From Micropruina sp. (GTDB taxonomy: Bacteria; Actinomycetota; Actinomycetes; Propionibacteriales; Propionibacteriaceae): 64,000 nucleotides of DNA. Below are positions 36,020 to 45,760 of the stretch, in pieces. The stretch spans positions 1 to 64,000 of the forward strand of contig JADJTO010000010.1 of the NCBI GenBank assembly GCA_016711105.1, given 5' to 3'. The translations under genes were made by a program, and so were the position numbers. Positions within the stretch are counted from its first letter, which is position 1. Each line of letters starts with the position of its first letter. The notes under the pieces are model-generated. The model saw only the letters and a list, made by a program, of their open reading frames with translations. It did no database searches and was not told where the DNA came from.

Positions 36020-36520
36020 TCAGCTCTGATTGAAGAAGCCACCCGCAATGCGCTCCTTGTCCTCCGCCGTCACGTTGACGTTGTTGGGCGACAGCAGGAA
36101 CACCTTGCTGGTGATGCGCTCAATCCTGCCATGCAGACCAAATATCAACCCGGCCGAGAAGTCGACCAGACGCTTGGCGTCAGAGTCCTCCATGTCACTG
36201 AGATTCATGATCACGGGGACACCGTCGCGAAAGTTCTCACCGATCGTGCGGGCCTCGTTGTACGTACGAGGATGCACGGTCACGATCCGGTTGATGTCAG
36301 CCGTCCTCGGGCCCGATGGCTGCGCCACGGCATGCGTGCCCCGACGGCTCTCCAACTCGGTGACGGTGGCGGCCGCGGACGCGGGTACCGGTTCAGGTCG
36401 CGGCTCGGAGGCACGTGCGACCTGTTGAGTCTCGTCCTCGGCGCCCAGCTCAGCCCCGGGATAGGTACCATCCGAGACCAGCCCCAGCCAGACGGCTGCC
36501 TTCTTCAGTCGATCGGCCAT
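36020..36520 (-). CDS. sepF: cell division protein SepF
   Basis: Membrane anchor and organiser of FtsZ. The 166-residue protein has an N-terminal amphipathic helix (MADRLKKAAVWLGLV), a variable linker and the folded SepF domain (VTVHPRTYNEARTIGENFRDGVPVIMNLSDMEDSDAKRLVDFSAGLIFGL). It probably binds the FtsZ C-terminal peptide. The usual yggS gene is missing between sepF and pgeF here. Confidence 0.94.
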   Translation of the reverse strand: MADRLKKAAVWLGLVSDGTYPGAELGAEDETQQVARASEPRPEPVPASAAATVTELESRRGTHAVAQPSGPRTADINRIVTVHPRTYNEARTIGENFRDGVPVIMNLSDMEDSDAKRLVDFSAGLIFGLHGRIERITSKVFLLSPNNVNVTAEDKERIAGGFFNQS

Positions 36521-36586
36521 CGCCCAATCCTCCACTCATGATTCACCAACGAGCGTAACCGCGGAAGCCGGTGTGCGCTGACAGGC

Positions 36587-37306
36587 TCACCGGGACACGC
36601 GGGCAGGCAGCCAGATGCAGCCGGCCTGACGCCCTGCGCGAGTCCCGTCACGCCGATAAGAGTGCAGCGACCCAGTCGTCCGAGTACAGCCGTCGACGCG
36701 CAGCGACCCCACGCCCAGATCACGGAGTTGTCGGTCGACCCCAGCGCCCAGGTCAAGCGCCGGAGTCCCCCAGCTCGTGGTTGACCGGGCACCCGGCACG
36801 AGGGCACCAATCTCCTCAGCCATCGCCTCGGGTACCTCATAACAGGAGCCACAGATGTGCGGGCCGATCCAGCCCCGAATGGACACTGCCCCGATGCTCC
36901 GCATCGCCTCGACCGTCCGCGACAGCACCCCGGTGGCCAGGCCGCGGCGCCCGGCGTGGGCGGCGCCAATCACACCGGCTGCCGAATCGGCGAGCAACAC
37001 CGGCACGCAGTCGGCGACTCGGATGGTCAGGGCGATGCTCTGCGCCGTGGTCACCATGGCATCCGCCTCGATCTCGGCGGCGGTGTCGACGTTGTCATGA
37101 TTGATCGCCAGAACGCGGTCGCCATGCACCTGTCGAACCACCGCAAGGCGGACCTGCAAGGCCCGCTCCAGGATCGTGATGCCCGCGGGTCGACCTCCGG
37201 CACCGTGCTGACCGCCGAGACTGAGTGGCTCGCCTCCGCTCCCGATGGCATCGGAAAATGCGACCCCGACGCCATCAGCGCCGGGGTCGTTGCGGTAGTG
37301 GAACAC
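36587..37306 (-). CDS. pgeF: peptidoglycan editing factor PgeF (laccase-domain protein)
   Basis: A 239-residue Cu-oxidase_4/YfiH-type protein. It has VVRQVHGDRV, the metal-site VADCVPVLLAD and AHAGRRGLATGV, and IGPHICGSCYEV. Homologues correct UDP-MurNAc carrying the wrong first amino acid and also show purine-nucleoside phosphorylase-like activity. It lies 6 bases downstream of ftsZ. Confidence 0.92.
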   Translation of the reverse strand: MFHYRNDPGADGVGVAFSDAIGSGGEPLSLGGQHGAGGRPAGITILERALQVRLAVVRQVHGDRVLAINHDNVDTAAEIEADAMVTTAQSIALTIRVADCVPVLLADSAAGVIGAAHAGRRGLATGVLSRTVEAMRSIGAVSIRGWIGPHICGSCYEVPEAMAEEIGALVPGARSTTSWGTPALDLGAGVDRQLRDLGVGSLRVDGCTRTTGSLHSYRRDGTRAGRQAGCIWLPARVSR

Positions 37307-37312
37307 CGACGA

Positions 37313-38488
37313 CTACTTCAAGAAGTCGGGGACGTCCAGGTCGTCATCGGGATCGAAGGCCGCTGGAGCCGGACGGCGGAAGGCCTGTGGGGCCGGATCC
37401 GGAGCCCGAACCGGCTCAACCGGCTTCGGCTCGGGAGCCGGAGCCGGAGCTGGGGTCGTGGGCCGGGCCGGCGCGGCGGGCCGTTGCTGCTGGCGCAGAT
37501 CCGGCTGGCGAGGGGTCCCTGGTTGGCGACGTGGCGGCTGACCGCCATCGAAGCCCGCCGCAATCACCGTGACCCGGACCTCATCGCCCAGCGCGTCGTC
37601 GATGACAGTACCGAAGATGATGTTGGCATCTTCATGCGCTGCCGCCTCGATCAGATTGGCGGCCGAGGAGACCTCGAACAGGCCCAGGTCGGAGCCACCC
37701 GCGATGGAGAGGAGCACGCCGTGCGCCCCATCGATGCTGGCCTCCAGCAAGGGGGAGGACACAGCCATCTCAGCTGCCGCCCGAGCGCGATCTTCCCCAC
37801 GGGCCGAACCGATGCCCATCAAGGCCGAACCGGCGTTCGACATCACAGCCTTGACATCGGCGAAGTCCAGGTTAATCAAACCCGGCGTGGTAATCAGATC
37901 GGTGATTCCCGAAACTCCCTGCATCAGCACCTGATCGGCCTGCTTGAAAGCATCAAGGATGGCCACGTTGTGATCGGTCATCTCCAGCAGTTTGTCGTTC
38001 GGGATGACAATGAGGGTGTCTACTTCGTCGCGCAGCGAGCTGATGCCGTCGTCAGCCTGGTTAGCGCGGCGACGTCCCTCGAAGCTGAACGGCCGGGTAA
38101 CCACACCGATGGTCAGGGCACCCAGCGAGCGCGCGATGCGAGCAACCACGGGGGCCCCACCGGTACCGGTGCCGCCACCCTCGCCAGCGGTGACGAAGAC
38201 CATGTCGGCGCCCTTGAGCACTTCTTCGATCTCGTCAGCGTGGTCATTGGCGGCCTGCCGGCCCTTGTCGGGGTCAGCTCCGGCGCCGAGGCCCCGGGTG
38301 AGATCCCGTCCGATATCGAGTTTGACGTCCGCGTCGCTCATCAACAACGCCTGCGCGTCGGTGTTCACGGCGATGAACTCGACCCCGCGAAGTCCGGCTT
38401 CAATCATCCGGTTCACGGCGTTCACACCGCCTCCGCCGACGCCGACGACCTTGATCACGGCCAAGTAGTTCTGGGATGCACTGCCCAC
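37313..38488 (-). CDS. ftsZ: cell division protein FtsZ
   Basis: Tubulin-like GTPase that forms the Z ring. The 391-residue protein has IKVVGVGGGGVNAVNRM, the tubulin signature AGEGGGTGTGGAPVVA, TPGLINLDFADVKAVM, a proline-rich linker (about residues 315-375) and a conserved C-terminal peptide DDLDVPDFLK for SepF and other partners. GTG 38488 is chosen because GAGGGTGG lies about eight bases upstream. A 183-base gap from ftsQ probably holds its own promoter. Confidence 0.97.
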   Translation of the reverse strand: MGSASQNYLAVIKVVGVGGGGVNAVNRMIEAGLRGVEFIAVNTDAQALLMSDADVKLDIGRDLTRGLGAGADPDKGRQAANDHADEIEEVLKGADMVFVTAGEGGGTGTGGAPVVARIARSLGALTIGVVTRPFSFEGRRRANQADDGISSLRDEVDTLIVIPNDKLLEMTDHNVAILDAFKQADQVLMQGVSGITDLITTPGLINLDFADVKAVMSNAGSALMGIGSARGEDRARAAAEMAVSSPLLEASIDGAHGVLLSIAGGSDLGLFEVSSAANLIEAAAHEDANIIFGTVIDDALGDEVRVTVIAAGFDGGQPPRRQPGTPRQPDLRQQQRPAAPARPTTPAPAPAPEPKPVEPVRAPDPAPQAFRRPAPAAFDPDDDLDVPDFLK

Positions 38489-38671
38489 GAAAAAATCCAC
38501 CCTCTGCTGAGCGATTGCGTTAGCGAAGCCGAATCTCAAGTTGCAGTCAAGACCGGGGAAAGGCAACTCAACCGACGTCGAAGTTCAGGCTACGGTCAGG
38601 GCAATTCGATGTCCAAGCGACGTGCCCCAGGCGGCGCGTCCCTCAAGTAATACTTCAGGGTTGGTGCGCCG

Positions 38672-39403
38672 TCAGCGCGTGGTCGGGTGAGACGGGGAGG
38701 AGACGTCGTAGACCCGGGCGCTGACCGACTTCATCAGTGCGGTCACGATCTGCACTTTGAGCGGAGTTTGCTCGACGCTGCCCCAGACGAGTTCGGTCCC
38801 GTCGTCCAGATCCAGCACGATGGTGTCCGGGGTGTTGGCCGCCACCGACGCCAACTGCTTATGCAGATCGGGCGGCAGTGCTTCCAGGACAGAGGCCAGA
38901 TTCGCCAGCACCCGGGCATCCCCACTGGGCACTTTGGCCAAGGTCAATCCCTTGGGCCGCTCCTGGACCGACTGGAAGATGACTCCGGACGCGTCGACGA
39001 TCTGGTAGCCGGACGCCACCGCAAGGACGAACTGCCCACGGCGTTCCGTGACGTCGATGGTGATCGCGTCCGGCCAGGTCCTGGCAACGCGAACCCGAGC
39101 CACCGGGGCCAAGCCGGAGACCCGCTGTGCGACCAATCCCGGATCGACCCAGATCAATGGCTGCCCCAGCGGCACGGCGGCGATCTCCCTGACCTGCTGC
39201 GGATCGAGGACCTTGGCTCCGGTGACGGTGACGGTTCGCACGGCGAGTGCCGAGGAACCTGCCACGAGCCAGAAGAGCCCCCCGCCGAGCAGCAGAGCAG
39301 CCGCAGCCACGGAGGCGATGATCAGTCGGCGGCCACGCGAGAACCGGCGCCGCTGAGCGAACTGCGGTGTTGCGTCGCGGACCGTGGACTGCCGGGTCGT
39401 CAT
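38672..39403 (-). CDS. ftsQ: cell division protein FtsQ
   Basis: Bitopic divisome protein. The 243-residue protein has a basic cytoplasmic start, one helix (IIASVAAAALLLGGGLFWLVA, about 28-48), a POTRA domain (LAVRTVTVTGAKVLDPQQVREIA) and the FtsQ beta domain (VTERRGQFVLAVASGYQIVDASG). Its ATG overlaps the murC stop (ATGA). Confidence 0.94.
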   Translation of the reverse strand: MTTRQSTVRDATPQFAQRRRFSRGRRLIIASVAAAALLLGGGLFWLVAGSSALAVRTVTVTGAKVLDPQQVREIAAVPLGQPLIWVDPGLVAQRVSGLAPVARVRVARTWPDAITIDVTERRGQFVLAVASGYQIVDASGVIFQSVQERPKGLTLAKVPSGDARVLANLASVLEALPPDLHKQLASVAANTPDTIVLDLDDGTELVWGSVEQTPLKVQIVTALMKSVSARVYDVSSPSHPTTR

Positions 39404-40808
39404 GGGCCGCCCAACCGGGCTGCCACGAGCGGCCCCATGCCGGTGACGTCGCCTGCCCCGACGGTCAGCAGCAAATCACCCGGTCGCACGAGGTTGGCGA
39501 TGTGCAGCGGCGCACTGGCCTGGTCGGGGAGCCAGCTGACGTGCTCAGCTCCCAGCCGCGCTGCCGCAGCTCTGGAAACCAGCTCCGGTGACCCCGGCGA
39601 TGGGATCCTCCCGAGCCGGATAGATGTCCAACACGATGACCTCCTCGGCGAGGGCCAAGGCAGCACCGAAGTCGTCGGCGAAGTCACGGGTGCGGCTGAA
39701 CAGATGCGGTTGAAAGCACACCACCAAGCGCCCGCCCGCAGCCAGCGGCCGGGCCGCGGTGAGCAGCGCTGTCACCTCGGTCGGGTGATGCGCGTAGTCG
39801 TCGAAGATTCGAACCCCGCCGACCTCGGCCACGAACTGGAACCGCCGATGGGTGCCGACGAAAGGTCCCCGCGGCCGCCCGCAGGGTGGCCGCCGGGACT
39901 AACGCTTGGCCGACGGCCTGCGCGGCAACCGCATTGTGCAGGTTGTAACGTCCGGGAACCTTGAGCGCCAGAAGTCCGGTCTGATCTCCCGAGGTGAGGA
40001 CGGCGCTCGCCGTGGCGCCCTCGAAGGCGAGGTGGCTCAACCGCAGATCAGCCTGATCGGACTCACCGAACGTGACCACCCGCTTGCCTGCCGCGCGCAC
40101 CCGCTCGGCGAGCGCCCGGGTGCCGGGGTCATCGGCGCTGAGCACCACGACCTCGACGGCGGGAGCGGTGGCCAGGGCCAGGAAGCCTTCCGCATAGTGC
40201 TCAGCGGTTCCCCAGTTGTCCAGGTGATCGGCCTCGATGTTGGTCACCACCACGATCCGCGCCGGATATTGCAGGAAGGAGCCGTCGCTCTCGTCCGCCT
40301 CGATCACGAAGGCCTCCCCGGAGCCGACCCGGAAACTCAGCCCAGAACTGGCCAGCGGGGATCCGATCACGTAGGACGGGTCCAGCCCACACGTGGTGAG
40401 CAGCTCAGCCGTCATACCGGTGGTCGTGGTCTTGCCATGGGTGCCGGTGATCGCGACCCCGACCCGGCCCAGCATGAGCGAACCCAGGGCAGCGCTTCGA
40501 TGCCAGACTCGCAGACCGCGGCGTCGGGCCTCGGCCAGTTCGGGGTTGGTTTCCCGAATCGCCGACGACACCACCACCGTGCTCGCCGCGCCGAGATTGG
40601 CCGGGTCGTGGCCAACCGTGGTGACGATCCCCCGGCGGCCAAGCCCGCGCAGCGTCTCGGAGTCGCTCTGGTCGCTACCGCTGACCTGTACCCCCAACTC
40701 GGCGAACGCTGCCGCTATGCCGCTCATTCCCGCACCGCCGATGGCGATGAAGTGGACCGCCCCCAACTCGTCGGGGGATACCAGCTCGACAGGTTCGATC
40801 AAGGGCAT
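39400..40808 (-). CDS. murC: UDP-N-acetylmuramate--L-alanine ligase, frameshifted twice
   Basis: Adds L-alanine to UDP-MurNAc. In order: HFIAIGGAGMSGIAA, the ATP-binding AITGTHGKTTTTGM, EADESDGSFLQYPARIVVVTNIEADHLD, GRYNLHNAVAA, then in a second frame RIFDDYAHHPTEVTAL and FQPHLFSRTRDF, then in a third LLTVGAGDVTGMGP. Removing one T at 39871-39873 restores GTFVGTHRRFQF; a second indel at about 39583-39588 restores VTGELVSRAAA. Corrected length is about 468 residues. Its start follows the murG stop (TGACATG). Confidence 0.93.
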
Positions 40809-40809
40809 G

Positions 40810-41925
40810 TCAGACCCTTTCCCGGGCGACGCCCAGCACCTGGCGGGCCAGCTCACCGGCGGCGTCAGCGGGAACCAGATTCCGCGTCGCCGCGCTCATC
40901 GCGGCCAGCCGAGGCGCGTCGTTGAGTAGCGGGAGCGCTTCGCTCAGCAGCCGGTCCGCCGTCAGCTCGGCATCGGCGACCAAGACGCCGGCGCCGCCGT
41001 CGATCAGGAAGTCGGCGTTTCGCGCCTGCTCACCGTTGCCGTGGGGAAGCGGTACGAAGATCATCGGCAGCCCGACCGTCGCGGTCTCCATGACTGTTCC
41101 GGCGCCGGAGCGTCCCAGCATCAGATCGGCCGCGGCGTAGGCGTCCTCCATCCGGTCCACGTAGGCGACCGGCACATAGCGCGCCCCGGTCACGGGGTCG
41201 GTCACGGGTTGATGGTCGGTGAAGTTGCGGGGGCCGAGGACGTGTAGCACCTGAATCCCCGCCGCCAGGAGCCGATCCCGGGCCGCCTCGGTGGCCTGGT
41301 TGATGCTACGAGCACCCTGAGATCCGCCGCTGACCAGCAGGGTCGGCATGTCTGGGGCCAGGCCGAACAAGGATTGCGCCGCCCCTCGAGCTTCCGATCG
41401 GGCCAGCCCGGCGACACCTTTGCGCACTGGAAGTCCGAGATAGCTCGCTCCCGGCAGGGGCGTGGCAGGGAAGGAGACGGCAACCACCGAGGCGAAGCGG
41501 GCAGCCACCTTGTTGGCCAGGCCCGGGATCGCGTTCTGCTCGTGGATGACCACGGGGATCCGCATGGTGGCGGCCGCGAGGTAGACAGGCAGCGAGACAT
41601 ACCCGCCGAACCCGACAGCAACCTGGGCGCCACAGTCGCGAAGGATCCGCCGAGCCTGCCGCACCGAGCCGGCCAGTCGGGCTGGGACGGCGAGCAACTC
41701 CAGGGTCAGCTTCCGGGGCAGCGGCACCGGCGGAATCATCTCCAGGGTGAGGCCGGCCGCCGGAATCACTCGACTCTCCAGACCCTTGGGCGTGCCGACG
41801 CAGATGATCCGTCCAGTCGGGTCGAGAGCCTTGATCCGTTCAGCGGTCGCGATCAACGGGGAGGTGTGCCCCGCGGTACCGCCACCGGCCAGGACAACCG
41901 TGATCCCCTTCGGCGTCTTCGACAC
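40810..41925 (-). CDS. murG: UDP-GlcNAc:undecaprenyl-PP-MurNAc-pentapeptide GlcNAc transferase
   Basis: Makes lipid II from lipid I on the inner membrane face. The 371-residue GT-B enzyme has the N-terminal glycine-rich LAGGGTAGHTSPLIA, FGGYVSLPVYLAA, IHEQNAIPGLANK, the second domain SGGSQGARSIN and the sugar-nucleotide motif RSGAGTVMETATVGLPMIFVPLP. Two GTG codons stand together (41928, 41925); I use 41925, eight bases from a GGAGG. Confidence 0.95.
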   Translation of the reverse strand: MSKTPKGITVVLAGGGTAGHTSPLIATAERIKALDPTGRIICVGTPKGLESRVIPAAGLTLEMIPPVPLPRKLTLELLAVPARLAGSVRQARRILRDCGAQVAVGFGGYVSLPVYLAAATMRIPVVIHEQNAIPGLANKVAARFASVVAVSFPATPLPGASYLGLPVRKGVAGLARSEARGAAQSLFGLAPDMPTLLVSGGSQGARSINQATEAARDRLLAAGIQVLHVLGPRNFTDHQPVTDPVTGARYVPVAYVDRMEDAYAAADLMLGRSGAGTVMETATVGLPMIFVPLPHGNGEQARNADFLIDGGAGVLVADAELTADRLLSEALPLLNDAPRLAAMSAATRNLVPADAAGELARQVLGVARERV

Positions 41926-41939
41926 CACGTGCTCCTCCT

Positions 41940-43200
41940 CTAGACCCGGCGGCCTTCGACGACGGTGGTCACGGCGGGCTTCGCCGTCCGTCTCTTGCGC
42001 TCCGCCTGGCGGCGCGCCAGCGGCTCGTGACTGGCGCAGGCCAGCAGCATTCCCAGAGCGGCCATGTTCGCCATCAGAGCCGACCCACCATAGGACAGCA
42101 ACGGTAGCGGCACCCCGAGGACCGGGATCATCCGGAGCACCACCATGACGTTGACCAGCGCTTGGATCATGAACCAACAGGTCAGGCCCGCCGCCAGGTA
42201 GCGGAAGAAGCGCAGATCGGAGCGAAGCGCGATCCGCAGGCCGGCGTAACCGAGAATCATGAAGAGCCCGAGCACGATCAGGGTGCCGACCAGTCCCAGT
42301 TCTTCACCGATGATGGCGAGCACATAGTCGGTATGGGCCTCGACCAGCATGCCCCACTTCTGTCGGCTCGCCCCAGGCCCAACCCCCACCAACCGCCGGA
42401 GGCGAGCGCGAAGATCCCCGTTGCGGCTGCAGGTTGACGCCCATCGGGTCAAGGGTTCGGATTGAGGAAGCCGAGAATCCGGCTCATCCGGTGGCCGGAG
42501 GTGGCGACGAGACCGAGAACACCGATCCCGACCACCAAACCGATCGAACCCAGAACCCGCCAGGACGCCCCGACGTACCACAACATCGCGACCACGATCG
42601 CGCCCATGATCATGCCCGTGCCCAGATCGTGCTGAAGCACCACGAGGGCGATCATCAGGCGGCAACCAGGATGAAGGGGACCAGCAGGTGCTTGGGCTGA
42701 TCGAGCAGCTTGTGCTTGCGGGCCAGAAGATCGGCCCCCCAGACGATCAGCATCAGTTTGGCCAGCTCGGAGGGCTGCACGCGGAATAGAGAGGTGCCGA
42801 ACTGAACCCAGTTTCGGTTTCCCTTGATCTCGAAACCGAGGGGCGTGTAGGTGAGGAGCTGGAGCACGAACGCGAGCGCCAACCCACCCCAGCCCAGCAG
42901 TTTCAACCGCCTCGGGCTGCTCCGGGCCAGCCACCAGGCGCCGACCCCGCCGATCAGCAGGAAGATGATCTGGCGCTTCACAAAGTAGTAGGCATCCCCG
43001 AACTGGACGTGCGCGAACACGCTGGAGGCCGAGAGCACCATCATCATGCCCAGGCCAGGCAGCAGGACAGCGGGGACCAGCACCAAGTAGAAGCTGGCCC
43101 GCGGGCGCGCCAACCAGTCGGTGATCACGTGAAAGCGGCGTCGCCCAACTGGGAGGTCAGTCTGACGATCCGCTGCCCGTGGGGTGTCGAGGATCGCCAC
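41940..43200 (-). CDS. ftsW: lipid II polymerase FtsW, with four frameshifts
   Basis: SEDS-family septal peptidoglycan polymerase. Fragments in order: RASFYLVLVPAVLLPGLGMM, FVKRQIIFLLIGGVG, FEIKGNRNWVQFGTSLFRV, QPSELAKLMLIVWGA, IALVVLQHDLGTGMIMGAI, then QKWGMLVEAHTDYVLAIIGE and GVPLPLLSYGGSALMANM. Breaks lie at about 42660, 42452, 42416-42419 and 42371-42374, and small insertions restore a continuous family-like sequence. Corrected length is about 420 residues. GTG 43200 has GGAG six bases upstream. Confidence 0.92.
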
Positions 43201-43214
43201 CTGCCACTCCCCTC

Positions 43215-44693
43215 CTAGCCCCGGTGCTGCAACGCCGACACCGCCGCGGCGAAGGCGTTACCCCGGGCGTCATAGCCGCTGTACATGTCCTTGCTCGCGC
43301 AGCCGGGGGCCAAGAGGACCACGTCGCCGGGACGAGCCAGTTCGTGGGCCGCCGCCACCGCCTGCGCCATGGCATCAGTTTCGGTGCTGTCGATCACGAT
43401 CACCGGGATCTGCGGCGCGTGTCGGGCAAGAGCGCCCGCGATCACGTGTCGGTCGACGCCGAGCAGCACCGCGCCCTGCAGCTTGGGGGCGTAGGTCAGG
43501 ACCAACTCGTCGAAGGTGGTTCCTTTGGCCTGCCCACCGGCCAGCCAGACCACCCGGTCGAAGGCCCGCAGCGACGAGGCCGCGGCATGCGGATTCGTCG
43601 CCTTGGAGTCGTCCACGAAGCGGACGCCGTCCACCTCCGCGATGGTCTGGATCCGATGATCACCGATCCGCAGGTCACGCAGACCCTGGGAGACGGCGGC
43701 CGCGGGAACCCCGAAGGAGCGGGCCAGGGCCGCGGCGGCCAGGGCGTTCTCGACATTGTGCGGCGCGAAAGGCACGACATCGGACAGCTTGGCCAGCTCC
43801 AGGGCTGAGTCGCGGCGCTGCGGCACAAAGGCGCGGTCCACCAGCAGGTCATCGACCACGCCGAGCATCGACACACTGGGGATACCCAGGGTGAACCCGA
43901 TCGCCCGCGCCCCTTCACTCACCTCCGCTTCCTCGACCATCGACTCGGTTCTCGGATCGGCGACGTTGTAGATGCAGCTGTGCGTGACTCGCTGGTAGAT
44001 CCGCGCCTTGTCTGCTGCGTAGGCGTCCATGGAGGAACTGATCCCCGGCCAGTCGTCCAGGTCGGCGTACCACTCCTGATGATCCGGCTGCAGGTTGAGC
44101 ACGGCTGCGGAGTGGAGGCTGAGCGAGTTGGCCCAGTGCAGTTGGAAACTGGAGAGCTCGACCGCCAGCACGTCGTAGGTCTTCTCGTCCAACACCGCCT
44201 CGACGATCGGACGACCGACATTTCCCACCGCGCTGGTGCTCAGGCCGGCCGCGGTGAGAATCGACTCGAGCATGTTCACCGTCGTGGTCTTGCCGTTGGT
44301 GCCGGTGACCGCCAGCCACGGCACCACGCGGTCGGGCTGCATCATCCGCCAGGCAAGCTCCACTTCACCCCAGATCGGGACGTTACGCGTCCTCGCCTGA
44401 CGCAGCAGCGGGGCGGTCGGAGGCCAGCCGGGAGAGGTGACCACCAGATCAGCGTCCTCAGGCAGCGTGGTCGTGGCCCCCGGGCCAAGCCGGACGCTGA
44501 CGTCCAAAAGCTCCAAGAGCGTGGCCCGATCCAGGTTGGCGGCTGAGGCGGACTCGTCCAACACCGTGACCCGAGCACCCAGTGAGAGCAACCCGTCTGC
44601 GGCGGCAAAGCCCGAGGTGCCCAGTCCAGCCACCACCACATGGGCGCGGGCCCAATCCGAGAGCCGGTTGGCGGCGCTGATCCACGACGTCAC
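43215..44693 (-). CDS. murD: UDP-N-acetylmuramoylalanine--D-glutamate ligase
   Basis: Adds D-glutamate in peptidoglycan precursor synthesis. The 492-residue protein has VVVAGLGTSGFAAADGL at the start, the P-loop AVTGTNGKTTTVNML, VELSSFQLHWANSLS, LNLQPDHQEWY, FVDDSKATNPHAAASSL, VWLAGGQAKG and VLLAPGCASKDMYSGYDARG. GTG 44693 overlaps the mraY stop (GTGA). Confidence 0.95.
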   Translation of the reverse strand: MTSWISAANRLSDWARAHVVVAGLGTSGFAAADGLLSLGARVTVLDESASAANLDRATLLELLDVSVRLGPGATTTLPEDADLVVTSPGWPPTAPLLRQARTRNVPIWGEVELAWRMMQPDRVVPWLAVTGTNGKTTTVNMLESILTAAGLSTSAVGNVGRPIVEAVLDEKTYDVLAVELSSFQLHWANSLSLHSAAVLNLQPDHQEWYADLDDWPGISSSMDAYAADKARIYQRVTHSCIYNVADPRTESMVEEAEVSEGARAIGFTLGIPSVSMLGVVDDLLVDRAFVPQRRDSALELAKLSDVVPFAPHNVENALAAAALARSFGVPAAAVSQGLRDLRIGDHRIQTIAEVDGVRFVDDSKATNPHAAASSLRAFDRVVWLAGGQAKGTTFDELVLTYAPKLQGAVLLGVDRHVIAGALARHAPQIPVIVIDSTETDAMAQAVAAAHELARPGDVVLLAPGCASKDMYSGYDARGNAFAAAVSALQHRG

Positions 44694-45760
44694 TGGCCGA
44701 CCAACCACTCGCCGTAGAAGGCCCCCAGCCCCATCGCCACGAAGAGCCCGCAGATGATCCAGAACCTGATCACGATGGTCACCTCGGCCCATCCGAGAAG
44801 TTCGAAGTGGTGCTGCAGCGGGGCCATCTTGAACAGGCGCCTGCCCTTGGTCAGCTTGAAGAAACCGACCTGCAACACCACCGAGGACGTGATCACCACG
44901 AACAGGCCTGCCACGACCACCATCAGGAGTTCCGTCCGGGTCAGGATCGACAACGCCGCCAAGGCACCCCCCAGGGACAGGGAACCGGTGTCCCCCATGA
45001 AGATCTTCGCCGGGCTGGCGTTCCACCAGAGGAAGCCGAAGCAGGCCCCGGCCAAGGCCAGCGATACCGCCGCCAGATCGTAGGGGTCCCGGACTTCGTA
45101 GCACTGTGGTCCGGCGGTCGACAGAGCTCCGCACGACTGCTTGAACTGCCAGATGTTGACCACCGCGTAGGCGGCAAACACCATCGCTGCGGCACCGGTG
45201 GCCAAGCCGTCCAGGCCATCGGTCAGGTTCGCGGCATTGGACCACGCCGCAATGATCAGCACGATCCAGAGCACCGCCACGACCAGAGGGAGGGTGAGCC
45301 AGGGAATGTCACGCAGGAAGGAGATCGCCATGCTGGCCGGGGTCAGGCCGCGCTCGTTAGGGAATTGGAAGGCCAGCAGCGCGAAGGACACCGCGACGCC
45401 TGCCTGCCCGATCAGCTTGGCCCGGCTGTCCAAGCCCAGCGAGCGTGCCTTGGAGATCTTGATCCAGTCGTCGACGAAGCCGACCAGACCCATCCCGGTG
45501 AAAAGATAGAGGACCAACAGGCCCGACGCGGTGGGCGGCGTCCAGGTGAGCAGGTGCCCCAGCGCGTAGGCGAGCACCACGCTGCCGATGATCACGATTC
45601 CACCCATGGTCGGGGTGCCCCGCTTGGTGTGATGCGAGGTCGGGCCGTCATCGCGAATGAACTGGCCATAGCCACGCCGCACCAGGAGCGCAATCGCGAA
45701 GCGCGTCCCCAGGAGCGTGCCCAGCATGCCCAGCCCCCCCGCCAACAGGATGCTTCTCAC
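44690..45760 (-). CDS. mraY: phospho-N-acetylmuramoyl-pentapeptide-transferase
   Basis: Membrane enzyme that makes lipid I. The 356-residue protein has about ten helices and the family motifs DDGPTSHHTKRGTPTMGG, the catalytic aspartates in GFVDDWIKISK, NAANLTDGLDGLATG, FMGDTGSLSLGGAL and the C-terminal KMAPLQHHFELLGW. The GTG at 45760 gives VRSILLAGGL, the usual start. In this sequence its frame is joined to murF with no stop between; I treat that as an indel artefact and annotate two genes. Confidence 0.94.
   Translation of the reverse strand: MRSILLAGGLGMLGTLLGTRFAIALLVRRGYGQFIRDDGPTSHHTKRGTPTMGGIVIIGSVVLAYALGHLLTWTPPTASGLLVLYLFTGMGLVGFVDDWIKISKARSLGLDSRAKLIGQAGVAVSFALLAFQFPNERGLTPASMAISFLRDIPWLTLPLVVAVLWIVLIIAAWSNAANLTDGLDGLATGAAAMVFAAYAVVNIWQFKQSCGALSTAGPQCYEVRDPYDLAAVSLALAGACFGFLWWNASPAKIFMGDTGSLSLGGALAALSILTRTELLMVVVAGLFVVITSSVVLQVGFFKLTKGRRLFKMAPLQHHFELLGWAEVTIVIRFWIICGLFVAMGLGAFYGEWLVGQ

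Noticed and set aside
39400..43200. murC and ftsW as true pseudogenes
   Set aside because: Both are essential in rod-shaped actinobacteria, their neighbours are intact, and all fragments keep full family conservation.
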